DNA from: Cohnella laeviribosi DSM 21336
GTDB lineage: Bacteria; Bacillota; Bacilli; Paenibacillales; Paenibacillaceae
Direction: 5' to 3'
Assembly: GCF_000378425.1 (NCBI RefSeq)
Contig: NZ_KB899818.1
Location: 1-64,000 of the forward strand
DNA: 64,000 bases
Under the pieces are notes generated by a model. The model saw only the letters and a list, made by a program, of their open reading frames with translations. It was not told where the DNA came from and made no database searches. This document shows, piece after piece, positions 53,551 to 62,232 of the stretch (its first letter is position 1; each line of letters begins with the position of its first letter). Position numbers and translations under genes: made by a program.

Positions 53551-54780
53551 TTACGACGGGGTTTCGGATTTTGCCATCGCCGCTTTTTGCACCAGCCGGT
53601 ACGTATCGCGGGCGATCAGCAGCTCTTCGTTGGTCGGCACGACCAGCACGTCCACCTTCGAGCTGTCCGTCGTAATGCGGCGCGTCTGTTTCGAGCGCGC
53701 CTGATTGCGCTCCTCGTCCAGCTCGAGCCCCAGAAACGTCAATCCTTCGCACACTTTTTTGCGCAGCAGGTCGGAATTCTCGCCGATGCCCGCGGTAAAC
53801 ACGATCACGTCCAGCCCGTTCATCGCGGCCGCGTACGCGCCGATATACTTGCGGATGCGGTAGGCATACATCTCGAACGCAAGCCTTGCCGATTCGTTGC
53901 CTTCGTTCATCGCCTGCACCACTTCGCGCATGTCGCTGCTGACGCCGGATACCGCGAGCAGGCCGCTGTGCTTGTTCAGCATCGAATTGACTTCATTGAG
54001 CGTAAGATCTTCTTTATTAATCGTAAAGGGAACCACCGCCGGATCCAAGTCGCCGCTCCGCGTTCCCATCATCAGCCCTTCAAGCGGCGTCATGCCCATG
54101 CTCGTGTCGTACGATTTGCCGTGCAGGATGGCCGTGCAGCTTGCGCCGTTGCCGATGTGGCAGCTCACCATCTTCAGGCTTTCCAGCGGCCGGCCCAGAA
54201 ACTCCGCGGCCGTTTGGCTGACGTAATCGTGCGAGGTGCCGTGAAAGCCGTAGCGGCGGATTTTGTGCTTGCGGTAAAGCACCATCGGAATCGCGTACAG
54301 ATACGATGTCGGGGGCATCGTCTGATGGAACGCCGTATCGAACACGACCGCCTGCGGCACGTCCGGCAAATTCGTCTCGACCGCGACAATGCCCATCATA
54401 TGGGCGGGATTGTGAAGCGGCGCCAGATCGAACAGCTTGCGGATTTCCAGCTTGACGTTCGCATCGATCAGCACCGATTCGCGGAACGTTTCGCCGCCGT
54501 GAACGACCCGGTGCCCGACCGCCTGGATCTCGTCGACGCTATCGATTACGCCGAATTTCCGGTGCGTGAGCATATCCAGCACTTTGCGCACGGCGGTCGT
54601 ATGCTCGAGAATTTCGCTGACTTCGCGAACCTCCGGCTGTCCTTCCACCTCGTGCGTCAAAATCGAAGAATCCATGCCGATCCGCTCGACCAGTCCTTTG
54701 GCCAGAACGCGCTCGGTCGACATGTCGTATAACTGGTACTTGAGCGAAGAACTGCCCGCATTGATGACCAATACGTTCAT
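53551..54780 (-). CDS. ackA: Acetate kinase
   Basis: AckA interconverts acetyl phosphate and ADP with acetate and ATP. The 409-residue protein has the ASKHA signature INAGSSSLKYQL at the start, RVVHGGETF, the substrate-binding GFHGTSHDYV and SCHIGNGASC. Its partner pduL is 31 kb away. The ATG overlaps the hbd stop by four bases, so ackA is translated together with hbd. Confidence 0.96.
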   Translation of the reverse strand: MNVLVINAGSSSLKYQLYDMSTERVLAKGLVERIGMDSSILTHEVEGQPEVREVSEILEHTTAVRKVLDMLTHRKFGVIDSVDEIQAVGHRVVHGGETFRESVLIDANVKLEIRKLFDLAPLHNPAHMMGIVAVETNLPDVPQAVVFDTAFHQTMPPTSYLYAIPMVLYRKHKIRRYGFHGTSHDYVSQTAAEFLGRPLESLKMVSCHIGNGASCTAILHGKSYDTSMGMTPLEGLMMGTRSGDLDPAVVPFTINKEDLTLNEVNSMLNKHSGLLAVSGVSSDMREVVQAMNEGNESARLAFEMYAYRIRKYIGAYAAAMNGLDVIVFTAGIGENSDLLRKKVCEGLTFLGLELDEERNQARSKQTRRITTDSSKVDVLVVPTNEELLIARDTYRLVQKAAMAKSETPS

Positions 54781-55649
54781 TGAATCCGGTCACCGTCCTT
54801 GTCGTAAGTGAAAAATCCCCGTCCTGTCTTGACGCCGAGCTGCCCTGCGCGCACTTTCTTTTTCAGCAAAATCGACGGTCTGTATTTCAGTTCCCCGTAT
54901 TCGCGGAACATCCGGTCCAGGGCGGCAAGAATGGAGTCCAGCCCGAAGCGGTCCGCCATCTCCAGCGGTCCGTGCTGGAACTGGTAGCCGATGCGCATGG
55001 CGCTGTCGATATCTTCGGCGGACGCGACCCCTTCCTCCAGCAGATGAAGCGCTTCGTTGATCAGCAGGCAGATGAGCCGCGTCGTGACGAAGCCCGGGGA
55101 TTCGTACACCATGATGCCTTTTTTGTGCAAGACGTTTTCGATAAAATCTTTCGTTTTCCGGAACGTGTCGTCCGACGTTTGCAGCCCGAGGATGATTTCC
55201 ACCACGTCCACCCGCATCGCCGGATAGACAAAGTGCATGCCGATCACCCGCTCCGGCCGCCGGGTCGCCCCCGCCAGCTCCGTCAAGCTCAGCGTCGACG
55301 TGTTGCTGGCCATGATCGTCTCTTCCGGCAAAATGGCATCGAGCTGCGCAAACACGTCCAGCTTGCTGTCCAAATCCTCGCTGATCGTTTCAATGATCAG
55401 ATCGCAGTTCGCCAGATGCCCCAGCGAAGGCTCTGTATGTATACGATTGAGAATCAATTTTTTCTCCGCTTGCGTGATTGCCCATTTCTCGATTTGCTTG
55501 TCCAAGCTCATCTCGATCGCATTCAACGCATTGTGCAGACGGTCGGGCGTTTTCTCGGCCAGATGCACGTCCAGTCCTTTGACGGCAAGCATCTCGGCGA
55601 TGCTCTGGCCCATCGTGCCCGCTCCCACCACACCGACGCTGCGAAACAT
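54777..55649 (-). CDS. hbd: 3-hydroxybutyryl-CoA dehydrogenase
   Basis: This NAD-dependent enzyme oxidises 3-hydroxyacyl-CoA in fatty-acid breakdown or butyrate-type metabolism. The 290 residues begin with the Rossmann motif GVVGAGTMGQSIAEMLA and include the catalytic Ser-His-Glu region (SNTSTLSLTELA, IGMHFVYPAMRVDVVEII) and the C-terminal helical domain. ATG with GGAGG upstream. It is coupled to ackA, an uncommon pairing. Confidence 0.92.
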   Translation of the reverse strand: MFRSVGVVGAGTMGQSIAEMLAVKGLDVHLAEKTPDRLHNALNAIEMSLDKQIEKWAITQAEKKLILNRIHTEPSLGHLANCDLIIETISEDLDSKLDVFAQLDAILPEETIMASNTSTLSLTELAGATRRPERVIGMHFVYPAMRVDVVEIILGLQTSDDTFRKTKDFIENVLHKKGIMVYESPGFVTTRLICLLINEALHLLEEGVASAEDIDSAMRIGYQFQHGPLEMADRFGLDSILAALDRMFREYGELKYRPSILLKKKVRAGQLGVKTGRGFFTYDKDGDRIQ

Positions 55650-55763
55650 GACGTATGTCCCTCCAACAGATCCGTTTATCTCTTTCTTCTTGCAAAAATC
55701 GCAACCTATACCATATTAACATACCCGAAACGTTGCCGAAACCGACGACTCGTGGCAAAACGG

Positions 55764-55945
55764 TTAACATCCTTCGAGCCGTTCTCCAAAATTTCGCCAC
55801 AATTCGGACAGCGCGCGAAGCAGCGCCTCGTTCTCCGCCTCGCTGCCGACCGATATCCGGACGTATTCCGGGTATCCCCAGCCCCGGCCCGGACGGAGAA
55901 TGATGCCCCGCTGAAGAAGCTCCCGGTTGATCCGTGCCGGCGCCC
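55764..55945 (-). pseudogene. C-terminal remnant of a HisC-like aminotransferase
   Basis: On the minus strand the frame ending in TAA at 55766-55764 reads ARINRELLQRGIILRPGRGW, then GYPEYVRISVGSEAENEALL, which is the last 55 or so residues of histidinol-phosphate aminotransferase (class II aminotransferase family). Upstream, the frame meets a stop near 55947 and homology ends. A promoter and a ribosome site with ATG (55960) precede it but lead into another frame. The main body of the enzyme, some 300 residues, is absent, so an internal deletion is likely. It cannot be functional. Confidence 0.75.
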
Positions 55946-55999
55946 ATCAGCGTGGTTCATGGAACATCCCCTCTCCCGATCCTTTATTGCTGTATTTAT

Positions 56000-56028
56000 A
56001 TAATACGTTAATTCTGTATTGGAGTAAA
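56000..56028 (-). promoter_or_regulatory. SigA promoter left in front of the hisC remnant
   Basis: TTTACT (56028-56023) and TATTAT (56005-56000) are 17 bases apart, followed by GGGAGAGGGG and ATG at 55960. The promoter and start may be those of the deleted aminotransferase gene. Confidence 0.55.
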
Positions 56029-56045
56029 GTTTTAAACCACCAAAC

Positions 56046-56077
56046 AAGCGGTCTCCGGAATATCCGGCGAACCGCTT
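56046..56077 (-). terminator. Hairpin after the anti-sigma gene
   Basis: AAGCGGT and ACCGCTT with an inner CCGG/CCGG pairing, followed by GTTTGGTGGTTT on the minus strand, end the sigma/anti-sigma unit. Confidence 0.65.
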
Positions 56078-56132
56078 GCGCTTGAGCGAACCGCATTTCA
56101 AAGCCGCTCCGTATTCAATCGTTACGCCCGGC

Positions 56133-57356
56133 TTAGCTGCCCTCCAAAATCGCCGAAACCCGTTCTTTCCACGATTCCACATAGCTTTCCGAAGCCGCCC
56201 ACTGCACCATAATCACCGATTCCGCCGGCGCAAGCTCCAGCGTCAACTTCTGTTGCGCGGCGTCCTTTTGCTTGTACGGGTAAATGTCGATTGCGTTCTG
56301 CAGGACAACCGCCAGCAAATCCCCGTTCGGGGAAGTAAACGCGTCCTCCGCGGCAGGCTCGAGCCGCAAAATGTCTTCCCAGGATACCGCAAGCCGGTCG
56401 CTTTTGACGACCGTTTCGGGAAGCTCCGTTCCGATCGGCTCCGTGGAGGCGGCGTCCACCGGTTTAAGCGACGAGGAGCCGGCGAATTTGACGCCGACCC
56501 ATCGGCCGGGTTGCCGGACGATCGACCATTGCTCCGTTTGCGCCTGCCGCAGGGCGTCGGCTCCTTTCCCGACCTTGCGGCCGGCAAACAGCTCCTCGAA
56601 CGCCACGTGCGATTCCGCCGCCGGATCGGACTCGGGACGAAGCGAATCCGCGGCCAGCTGCTCGACGGTTTTGACAAACCGGTATTCCCGGGCCGCCGAA
56701 CCGTCTTCGGACCCGCGCAGTTGCGCCAGCGAAACGTATTGATTCCCGACATAGAGCAGCTTTTCGTTCACGGACGACCGCTCCGCTGAGAGCGATTCCG
56801 CCGACTTCGGCGCGGAGCCGTTCTCGGCGTTGTAGGCGATCAGCCGCAGCGAGCCGCCGCTGCGGGTCTTCACCGGTTCGATTTTCCAGAAATCCTGCTT
56901 GTACGGCATCAAGATCCCGCCGCCTTCCGCGACGACCGCAAGCTTGCCGCGATCGGGAGCGATCAGCACGGTGCGGTACGAACTGCCGTTGCCGCCGCTT
57001 TCCTCCGCATCGTTGCGCAGACCGACAAGCAGCGCCGACGCGACCGCCTCGCCCGCTTCCAGCGGCGCCGGCTCCGTCTGCTCTCCGGACGCCGTCACGA
57101 GCAAGGACTCTTCTCCGTCGCCCGCAAGCGGCCGGATATCGGGTCCTTTCCATGCCCAGACGGCGGCCAGAACCAGAAGCATAGCCGCAAGCGCAATGCC
57201 CGAGCTTCTCCAGCCCAGGCGGAACACGCCGCGCCGCTTGCGGACGGGTTCGTCCAGCCGCTCTTCGATTTGCCTTCGCAGGCGATCGTCGAAACCATGT
57301 CTCTTAAACGGATCGCGAGCCAGTTGGTCTTTGAGTTCTTTATCCATCAGATCCAT
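56133..57356 (-). CDS. Probable anti-sigma factor, membrane-anchored
   Basis: The 407-residue protein has a cytoplasmic N-terminus of about 50 residues (MDLMDKELKDQLARDPFKRHGFDDRLRRQIEERL), one membrane helix (about 51-68, SGIALAAMLLVLAAVWAW) and a large extracellular region without a family I can name. Its start lies inside the end of the sigma factor gene (17-base overlap), the usual arrangement of an ECF sigma and its anti-sigma. No zinc-binding HxxxCxxC motif is present, so it is not a ZAS-type anti-sigma. The signal sensed is unknown. Confidence 0.75.
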   Translation of the reverse strand: MDLMDKELKDQLARDPFKRHGFDDRLRRQIEERLDEPVRKRRGVFRLGWRSSGIALAAMLLVLAAVWAWKGPDIRPLAGDGEESLLVTASGEQTEPAPLEAGEAVASALLVGLRNDAEESGGNGSSYRTVLIAPDRGKLAVVAEGGGILMPYKQDFWKIEPVKTRSGGSLRLIAYNAENGSAPKSAESLSAERSSVNEKLLYVGNQYVSLAQLRGSEDGSAAREYRFVKTVEQLAADSLRPESDPAAESHVAFEELFAGRKVGKGADALRQAQTEQWSIVRQPGRWVGVKFAGSSSLKPVDAASTEPIGTELPETVVKSDRLAVSWEDILRLEPAAEDAFTSPNGDLLAVVLQNAIDIYPYKQKDAAQQKLTLELAPAESVIMVQWAASESYVESWKERVSAILEGS

Positions 57357-57906
57357 AGCCGAGTCGCCCCTTCATCTTCGATAATTTTCGGCGGGCGTGA
57401 AACATGCGCGACTTGACCGTGCCTTCGGTCACCCCGAGCATGTCCGCGATTTCTTTCAGCGACAGTTGATAATGAGCGTATAGAATCAGGACTTCCCGGT
57501 ATTTGACCGGAAGCTGAAGCACCAGCTTCCACATCTCGCTCGCGGCCAGCTCCTCGACCGCCTCATGCTCGGCCGAAGGACGAACCCCGCCGGAATCGCC
57601 GATCCGATCCGTAAGGGTAACCTTTCGCAAAAACGCCGACCGCTTGAAATCGATGGCGGTGTTCCTCGTGATGGTAAGCAGCCACGTTTTGACGGAGGAA
57701 TCGCTGCGGAAGGCGTGCAAATTTTTGTACGCTTTAATAAACACTTCCTGGGCGATATCGTCCGCCATATCCCATTTTCGCGTGATGCTGAACGCATAAT
57801 TCCACACCTCTTTGCCGTATGCGGTCATCAGCTCGTTCAGCAGGGCCTTGCGGTCTTCGGATTCGGTCATGTATTTTAAATAATCGAAATTCGCTTCGGA
57901 ATTCAA
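57340..57906 (-). CDS. ECF-type RNA polymerase sigma factor
   Basis: The 188-residue protein has sigma region 2 (YAFSITRKWDMADDIAQEVFIKAYKNL, with the -10-recognising FRSDSSVKTWLLTITRN) and region 4 (LPVKYREVLILYAHYQLSLKEIADMLGVTEGTVKSRMFHARRKL in three pieces), separated by a short linker, so it is a group IV sigma. A TTG at 57936 opens the frame, but the TTG at 57906 lies 8 bases after AAAGAGG and is preferred. A TGAACC-N16-CGTC element just upstream may be its own promoter. It controls an unknown regulon together with the following membrane protein. Confidence 0.88.
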   Translation of the reverse strand: MNSEANFDYLKYMTESEDRKALLNELMTAYGKEVWNYAFSITRKWDMADDIAQEVFIKAYKNLHAFRSDSSVKTWLLTITRNTAIDFKRSAFLRKVTLTDRIGDSGGVRPSAEHEAVEELAASEMWKLVLQLPVKYREVLILYAHYQLSLKEIADMLGVTEGTVKSRMFHARRKLSKMKGRLGYGSDG

Positions 57907-57925
57907 ACCTTCCACCTCTTTGTTT

Positions 57926-57951
57926 GACGATCCCAATACCCCGCAGGTTCA
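57926..57951 (-). promoter_or_regulatory. Candidate ECF-sigma autoregulatory promoter
   Basis: TGAACC (57951-57946) and CGTC (57929-57926) with 16 bases between them resemble the TGAAAC-N16-CGTC promoters of ECF sigmas. Transcription would start at about 57919, almost at the ribosome site of the chosen start, which is tight. The fit could be chance. Confidence 0.4.
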
Positions 57952-58031
57952 AAAATATATATGAATTCGTTCCCGATACGAAGACCGTCCAAATCCTCTA
58001 CATATGCTATCATATTTTTGATTTCAATAAC

Positions 58032-58063
58032 AAAAAAACAACCCGGGATCAAAACCCCGGGTT
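58032..58063 (-). terminator. Terminator of the FtsH-like protease gene
   Basis: AACCCGGG and CCCGGGTT flank a GTTTTGAT loop, then GTTTTTTTG on the minus strand, 9 bases after the stop. Confidence 0.92.
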
Positions 58064-58071
58064 TGCCATAT

Positions 58072-59577
58072 TTATGCGGATCTATCGGCTTGCCGCAACT
58101 GCTCCCGCAGCCGGTCTCCGGACAGCGTCTCCTCCTTCACCAGAATGGGGAACAGGCGGCGGAACGTATCCGCGTGCCGATTCAGCAGTTCGCGGGTCCG
58201 CTCGGTCAGATCGCCGAGAATGACGGCATTTTCCTGCGACCACTGCTCGACGGTGACGGCTTGCGGGTGCACGATGCCCAGCCCCGACATGCCGGATTCG
58301 ATCATCGTGCGCACGATGTTCGTCGCCTGCTCGAAGTCTCCCTTGGAGCCCGTGCTTCTACCGCCGTAATGCAGCTCTTCGGCCACGGCGCCGCCGAGGG
58401 CGATCATAATCTGGTTTTCAAGCGCCTCTTTGGTGTACAAATACCGGTCCTGATCCGGATGGTGGCGCACATAGCCGAGCGCTCCGCCGCGCGGCGTCAG
58501 CGAAACCTGGGCGACGCTGCCCGGCCGGACCGTTTCGGCGACGATGGCGTGGCCGAGCTCGTGAATCGCGACCCGCTCGCGCTCTTCGCGCGTCGTCTCG
58601 CGGTCCATCCGCTCTCCCATCAGCACCTTGTCGATCGCTTTGCCGAAATGCTCGGCGCCAAGCTGCTGGCTGTCATCCCGCATCGCGTAGATGGCCGCTT
58701 CGTTCATCACGCTTTCGAGCTGCGCGCCGGAGAAGCCGAACGTCTCTTCCGCGATTTTCGCCAGCGAAACTTCCGCCGAAATCGGCTTGTTGCGGGCGTG
58801 CAGGCGCAAAATATGTTCGCGCCCCGTCCGGTCCGGCAAATCGACCTGGATATGCCGGTCGAACCGCCCGGGCCTGAGCAGTGCGGGGTCGAGCAGCTCT
58901 TTGCGGTTGGTGGCCGCAATGAGCAGCACGCGCGGCTTCACGTTGCCCTGAATGCCGTCCATTTCCGTCAGCAGCTGATTGAGCGTCTGATCGTATTCGC
59001 GCTGCTGGCCGCCGTCGCGCTTGCCCCCGATGCCGTCGATTTCGTCGATGAAAATAATCGCGCTGTCCCGCTTCTGCTTGACCGCAAGGCGCCGCGCTTC
59101 CCGGAACAGCTCGCGGATTCTGCCGGCGCCGACCCCGACGTACATCTCGACGAACTCGCTGCCCGACGCGGACAAAAAAACCGAACGCGTATACTGCGCC
59201 GCGGCTTTGGCCAGCAGCGTCTTGCCCGTGCCGGGCGGCCCCGTCAGCAGAATCCCTTTCAGCGGACGAATCCCGAACTTTTCGGCTTCTTCGCTCCGAA
59301 CGAGAAACTCGAGCGCTTCGATCAGCTCGCGCTTGGCCCGCTCCTGGCCGCCGATGTCGTCGAACGACAGCGGTTCCGGCTCGCGCGCCGGCCGCTTCCG
59401 GGCGGCGGTCCCTATCGCCGTCCCGCCGCGCGCGCTCGCCAGGAAAAGCAAGCCGCCCACCAGACCCAGTCCAAGAATCAGCGGCAAGCCGGGAAAGCCC
59501 GTATAGATCAAAAAAACGACGAGAACGGGCAAAAAGCCGACGGCGATCTCCTTGCCGTATTGGTGAACGTTACGCAT
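58072..59577 (-). CDS. Compact FtsH-like AAA metalloprotease
   Basis: The 501-residue protein has two N-terminal membrane helices separated by only a few residues (about 12-27 and 31-48), the AAA domain with Walker A GPPGTGKT (113-120) and Walker B IIFIDEID (DE at 178-179), the SRH region ATNRKELLDPALLRPGRFDR, and an M41 protease domain with the zinc motif HELGH (339-343). Ordinary FtsH is about 600-650 residues with an external domain of some 70 residues between its helices; that domain is absent here. The gene overlaps the end of the upstream small membrane protein gene by 8 bases. Confidence 0.88.
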   Translation of the reverse strand: MRNVHQYGKEIAVGFLPVLVVFLIYTGFPGLPLILGLGLVGGLLFLASARGGTAIGTAARKRPAREPEPLSFDDIGGQERAKRELIEALEFLVRSEEAEKFGIRPLKGILLTGPPGTGKTLLAKAAAQYTRSVFLSASGSEFVEMYVGVGAGRIRELFREARRLAVKQKRDSAIIFIDEIDGIGGKRDGGQQREYDQTLNQLLTEMDGIQGNVKPRVLLIAATNRKELLDPALLRPGRFDRHIQVDLPDRTGREHILRLHARNKPISAEVSLAKIAEETFGFSGAQLESVMNEAAIYAMRDDSQQLGAEHFGKAIDKVLMGERMDRETTREERERVAIHELGHAIVAETVRPGSVAQVSLTPRGGALGYVRHHPDQDRYLYTKEALENQIMIALGGAVAEELHYGGRSTGSKGDFEQATNIVRTMIESGMSGLGIVHPQAVTVEQWSQENAVILGDLTERTRELLNRHADTFRRLFPILVKEETLSGDRLREQLRQADRSA

Positions 59578-60103
59578 CGGGCCACACCCCGATTTTCGCC
59601 GGTTGACGGGGCAGGACCACGAATTTGGCCTCGTTTCCGGAGCGCAGCGTAACGTAAACGTTATGCTCGTCCATTTCCGTAACGGCCGTCAGGCCGGGAT
59701 ATTGTTTCATCAGCGAACGCATCGCTTCGCGAATATCCGAATATTGGCTGCGATCCATCGCCTGCGCCACGTCGAACAGCGCCTGGCTCCAGATTTGCTC
59801 AAGCTGATCGCTCGGCTTCCCTTCCACGACAAGCTGCAGCGTCCGTCCGCCAAGCGACGAAGCGCCGTTTTCGGTCACTTTCCGGTACACTTCCGCCAAA
59901 TCCGCATCGGCAGCCAGTCCGACTTTCAGCACGACTTCGTTTCCGTTAAGCTCCGTTTCGGCCGACTGCACGCCCGGAACCGATTTGGCCAACCGGTCCA
60001 GCGGCTGTTCGATGCCGTAATGCCGATACAAATGCCAACCGCCAAACAACAAGACCGCAGACAGCGCGGCTGTTGCAGCGATGGGACCTATACGCAATTT
60101 CAT
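59570..60103 (-). CDS. Membrane-anchored protein of unknown function
   Basis: The 177-residue protein begins MKLRIGPIAATAALSAVLLFGGWHLY (in two pieces), one membrane helix, followed by an exported part of about 150 residues with two alpha-beta units (SVPGVQSAETELNGNEVVLKVGL; GRTLQLVVEGKPSDQLEQIW). ATG at 60103 is 10 bases after AAGGAGG. The overlap with the FtsH-like gene suggests the two proteins act together; the exported domain could replace the missing external FtsH domain. I recognise no family. Confidence 0.75.
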   Translation of the reverse strand: MKLRIGPIAATAALSAVLLFGGWHLYRHYGIEQPLDRLAKSVPGVQSAETELNGNEVVLKVGLAADADLAEVYRKVTENGASSLGGRTLQLVVEGKPSDQLEQIWSQALFDVAQAMDRSQYSDIREAMRSLMKQYPGLTAVTEMDEHNVYVTLRSGNEAKFVVLPRQPAKIGVWPDA

Positions 60104-60242
60104 GCCGCATTGTCCTCCTTGCTTTATATAAACATTCATCTCTTTGATATAGATTGGAATACATAAATGAGTATATCATAAATTGATATATTCATCGTTA
60201 TATAAAGCTTGGCAACAATGCCAACGCGGCCGCGGGCGCATG

Positions 60243-60301
60243 AAAAAAACTCCTTCGACCGGCGCGGCGAACCTGAGGTTCGCAAGCGTCAGACGAAGGA
60301 G
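60243..60301 (-). terminator. Long terminator downstream of ypmB
   Basis: CTCCTTCG and CGAAGGAG (60301-60294 and 60257-60250) enclose an inner GCGAACC/GGTTCGC hairpin and are followed by TTTTTTTC on the minus strand. It stands 74 bases after the ypmB stop in the 270-base gap 60104-60374; the rest of the gap is AT-rich near the start of the next gene. Confidence 0.85.
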
Positions 60302-60374
60302 GTTACTCCGGAACGTTTCCGGCTTGCTTTATGCGATTCGGATTTTCCGAATTCGCGCCTATCGATCCTGGCGC

Positions 60375-60911
60375 TTATCCGGCCGTCCGGCCGGGCAAAT
60401 CGTACGTTTTGAGCTTGGTGCCGTCCTTGAAGGCGTAAAAATCGATCGACTGGCGGCCGGTGTCCGGGTCGGCGACATAGCGGATCTCCCATGCCGGCTG
60501 ATTGTCGAACCATCCGGGGAGCAGCCGGACAATGTCCGAACCCGGATGCTGCGATGCGAAAAGCTCCCTTATCCGCTTTTCGGACAGGCCGTCTTCCAGC
60601 TTCTCTTTGACGAGGCCGCTCGCGCGCTCCCATACGATCCATTCGACGCCTTCCGCATCTTTGCCGGTAACGACCCAAACCGTCTCGTCCCACACATGCT
60701 TGCTGACCGAACCGATCCGCTTCAGCCCCGCTTCCGTCTTGGCGGTCGCAACCGCGCGGGCTTCGTCCCGGCGATAGTCCGCGTCGGCGTTGCGCACCGT
60801 GACGACAAACAGGACGAGCAGAAACAGAAGGAAGCCGCCGATCAACAGCGCCCACCGCCCGGGCGTAAGCGGAGACCGCCGCCGATAAGCGTCGCTTCGG
60901 CTCGGCGTCAT
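60375..60911 (-). CDS. ypmB: YpmB-like membrane protein (DUF5590/PepSY)
   Basis: The 178-residue protein has a membrane helix (about 20-40, ALLIGGFLLFLLVLFVVTV) and an exported part with DUF5590 and PepSY-like features (RNADADYRRDEARAVATAKT; PAWEIRYVADPDTGRQSIDFYAFKDG in two strands). In Bacillales ypmB lies near dinG and asparagine/aspartate metabolism genes; here dinG is 2 kb away. Its GTGA/ATGA-type overlap with mtaD shows coupling. Function unknown. Confidence 0.8.
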   Translation of the reverse strand: MTPSRSDAYRRRSPLTPGRWALLIGGFLLFLLVLFVVTVRNADADYRRDEARAVATAKTEAGLKRIGSVSKHVWDETVWVVTGKDAEGVEWIVWERASGLVKEKLEDGLSEKRIRELFASQHPGSDIVRLLPGWFDNQPAWEIRYVADPDTGRQSIDFYAFKDGTKLKTYDLPGRTAG

Positions 60912-62212
60912 GCGCGCAACCTCTCGAAGCAGCGCTGCGCCTCAAAGCGAATCCGTTCCAAATCCAGCGTCAGCAGCTCGCGGTTGCGCAGCAGCTGGCG
61001 CCCGTCCGCCCAGACGTGAACGACATCCGCCCCGGATGCGGCGTATACAAGGTGGGAAATGTAGTCGGTAGCCGGCGTCAAATGCGGCTTATCGACCGAT
61101 ACGGCAATAAAGTCCGCTTTCAGGCCGGGCTTCAGCTCGCCCGTAACGCCTTCGAGGCCGAGCGCCTTCGCCCCGCAGACGGTGCCGAGCCGCAGCGCTT
61201 CGAGCGCGGGAACCGCGGTCGGATCCCCGGATACGCCTTTGTGCAGAAGCGCGGCCAGCCGAATTTCCTCGAACAGGTCGAGATTGTTGTTGCTGGCGGC
61301 GCCGTCGGTGCCGAGCGATACCGTAACCCCGGCGCGGAGCAAATCCGGCACGCGGGCAACGCCGCTGGCCAATTTCAGATTGCTGACCGGATTGTGCGAT
61401 ACCGCCACGTTGCGCTCCGCGAGCAAGGCGATTTCGTCGTCGGTCAGATGGACGGCATGCGCGACGAGAGCGGGGCGCGAAAACAGGCCGAGCCGGTCCA
61501 AATGCTCGACAGGCCGGACGCCGTAATCGCGCACGTTCTGCTCCACTTCCGCCGCAGTTTCGGACATATGCGTGTGCAGAGGCAGCCCGAGATCGTGGGC
61601 GGCGGCGACGATCCGCTCGATATAGTCCGGAGGGCACGTGTAAGGAGCATGCGGCGCCATCATGACCCGAATCCGGCCGTCCGCCTTGCCGTGCCAGTCT
61701 TTGGCGAACCGGATCGCCTCCTCCAGCTTGACGGTTTGCTCTTCGGGCGGGCACAGGCCGATAACGCCGCGGGCCAGCGCCGCTCTTAACCCCGACTGCT
61801 CCACGACTTCCGCGACGCGGTTCATATGATCGTACATATCCGCAAAAGTCGTCGTTCCGCTCAGAATCATTTCCGCCGCCGCGAGCGCCGAGCCCCAGTA
61901 GACATCGTCGCCCGTAAATTTGGCTTCCATCGGCCAGATATGGTTCTGCAGCCAGTCCTGCAGCTTGAGATCGTCGGCCAGCCCGCGAAGCAGCGTCATG
62001 GCGGCATGCCCGTGCGTGTTGACCAGACCGGGAAGAAACAGAAGCCCTTCGCCGTTCACGATTTCGGCCGCCGCCCGCCTTTCGGCTTCCGGCGCCGTCC
62101 CTTCGCCGATCGCGGCGATCTGGGTCCCTTCCACGGCCATCCACCCTTGCAGCACCGGCCGTTCCGGGCTCATCGTAATGAAAATGCCGTTTTCAACCAA
62201 CCAACGTTTCAT
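60908..62212 (-). CDS. mtaD: 5-methylthioadenosine/S-adenosylhomocysteine deaminase-type amidohydrolase
   Basis: MtaD deaminates methylthioadenosine and S-adenosylhomocysteine. The 434-residue amidohydrolase shows the metal motif NTHGHAAM, the later His in THMSET and AHAVHLTDDE, and the Asp in GTDGAASNN, as in the MtaD/SsnA group. The ATG lies 20 bases after the rex stop. Other amidohydrolases of this group deaminate different purines, so the substrate is a family-level inference. Confidence 0.85.
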   Translation of the reverse strand: MKRWLVENGIFITMSPERPVLQGWMAVEGTQIAAIGEGTAPEAERRAAAEIVNGEGLLFLPGLVNTHGHAAMTLLRGLADDLKLQDWLQNHIWPMEAKFTGDDVYWGSALAAAEMILSGTTTFADMYDHMNRVAEVVEQSGLRAALARGVIGLCPPEEQTVKLEEAIRFAKDWHGKADGRIRVMMAPHAPYTCPPDYIERIVAAAHDLGLPLHTHMSETAAEVEQNVRDYGVRPVEHLDRLGLFSRPALVAHAVHLTDDEIALLAERNVAVSHNPVSNLKLASGVARVPDLLRAGVTVSLGTDGAASNNNLDLFEEIRLAALLHKGVSGDPTAVPALEALRLGTVCGAKALGLEGVTGELKPGLKADFIAVSVDKPHLTPATDYISHLVYAASGADVVHVWADGRQLLRNRELLTLDLERIRFEAQRCFERLRA

Positions 62213-62232
62213 GGTTCACGATTCCTCTCGAT

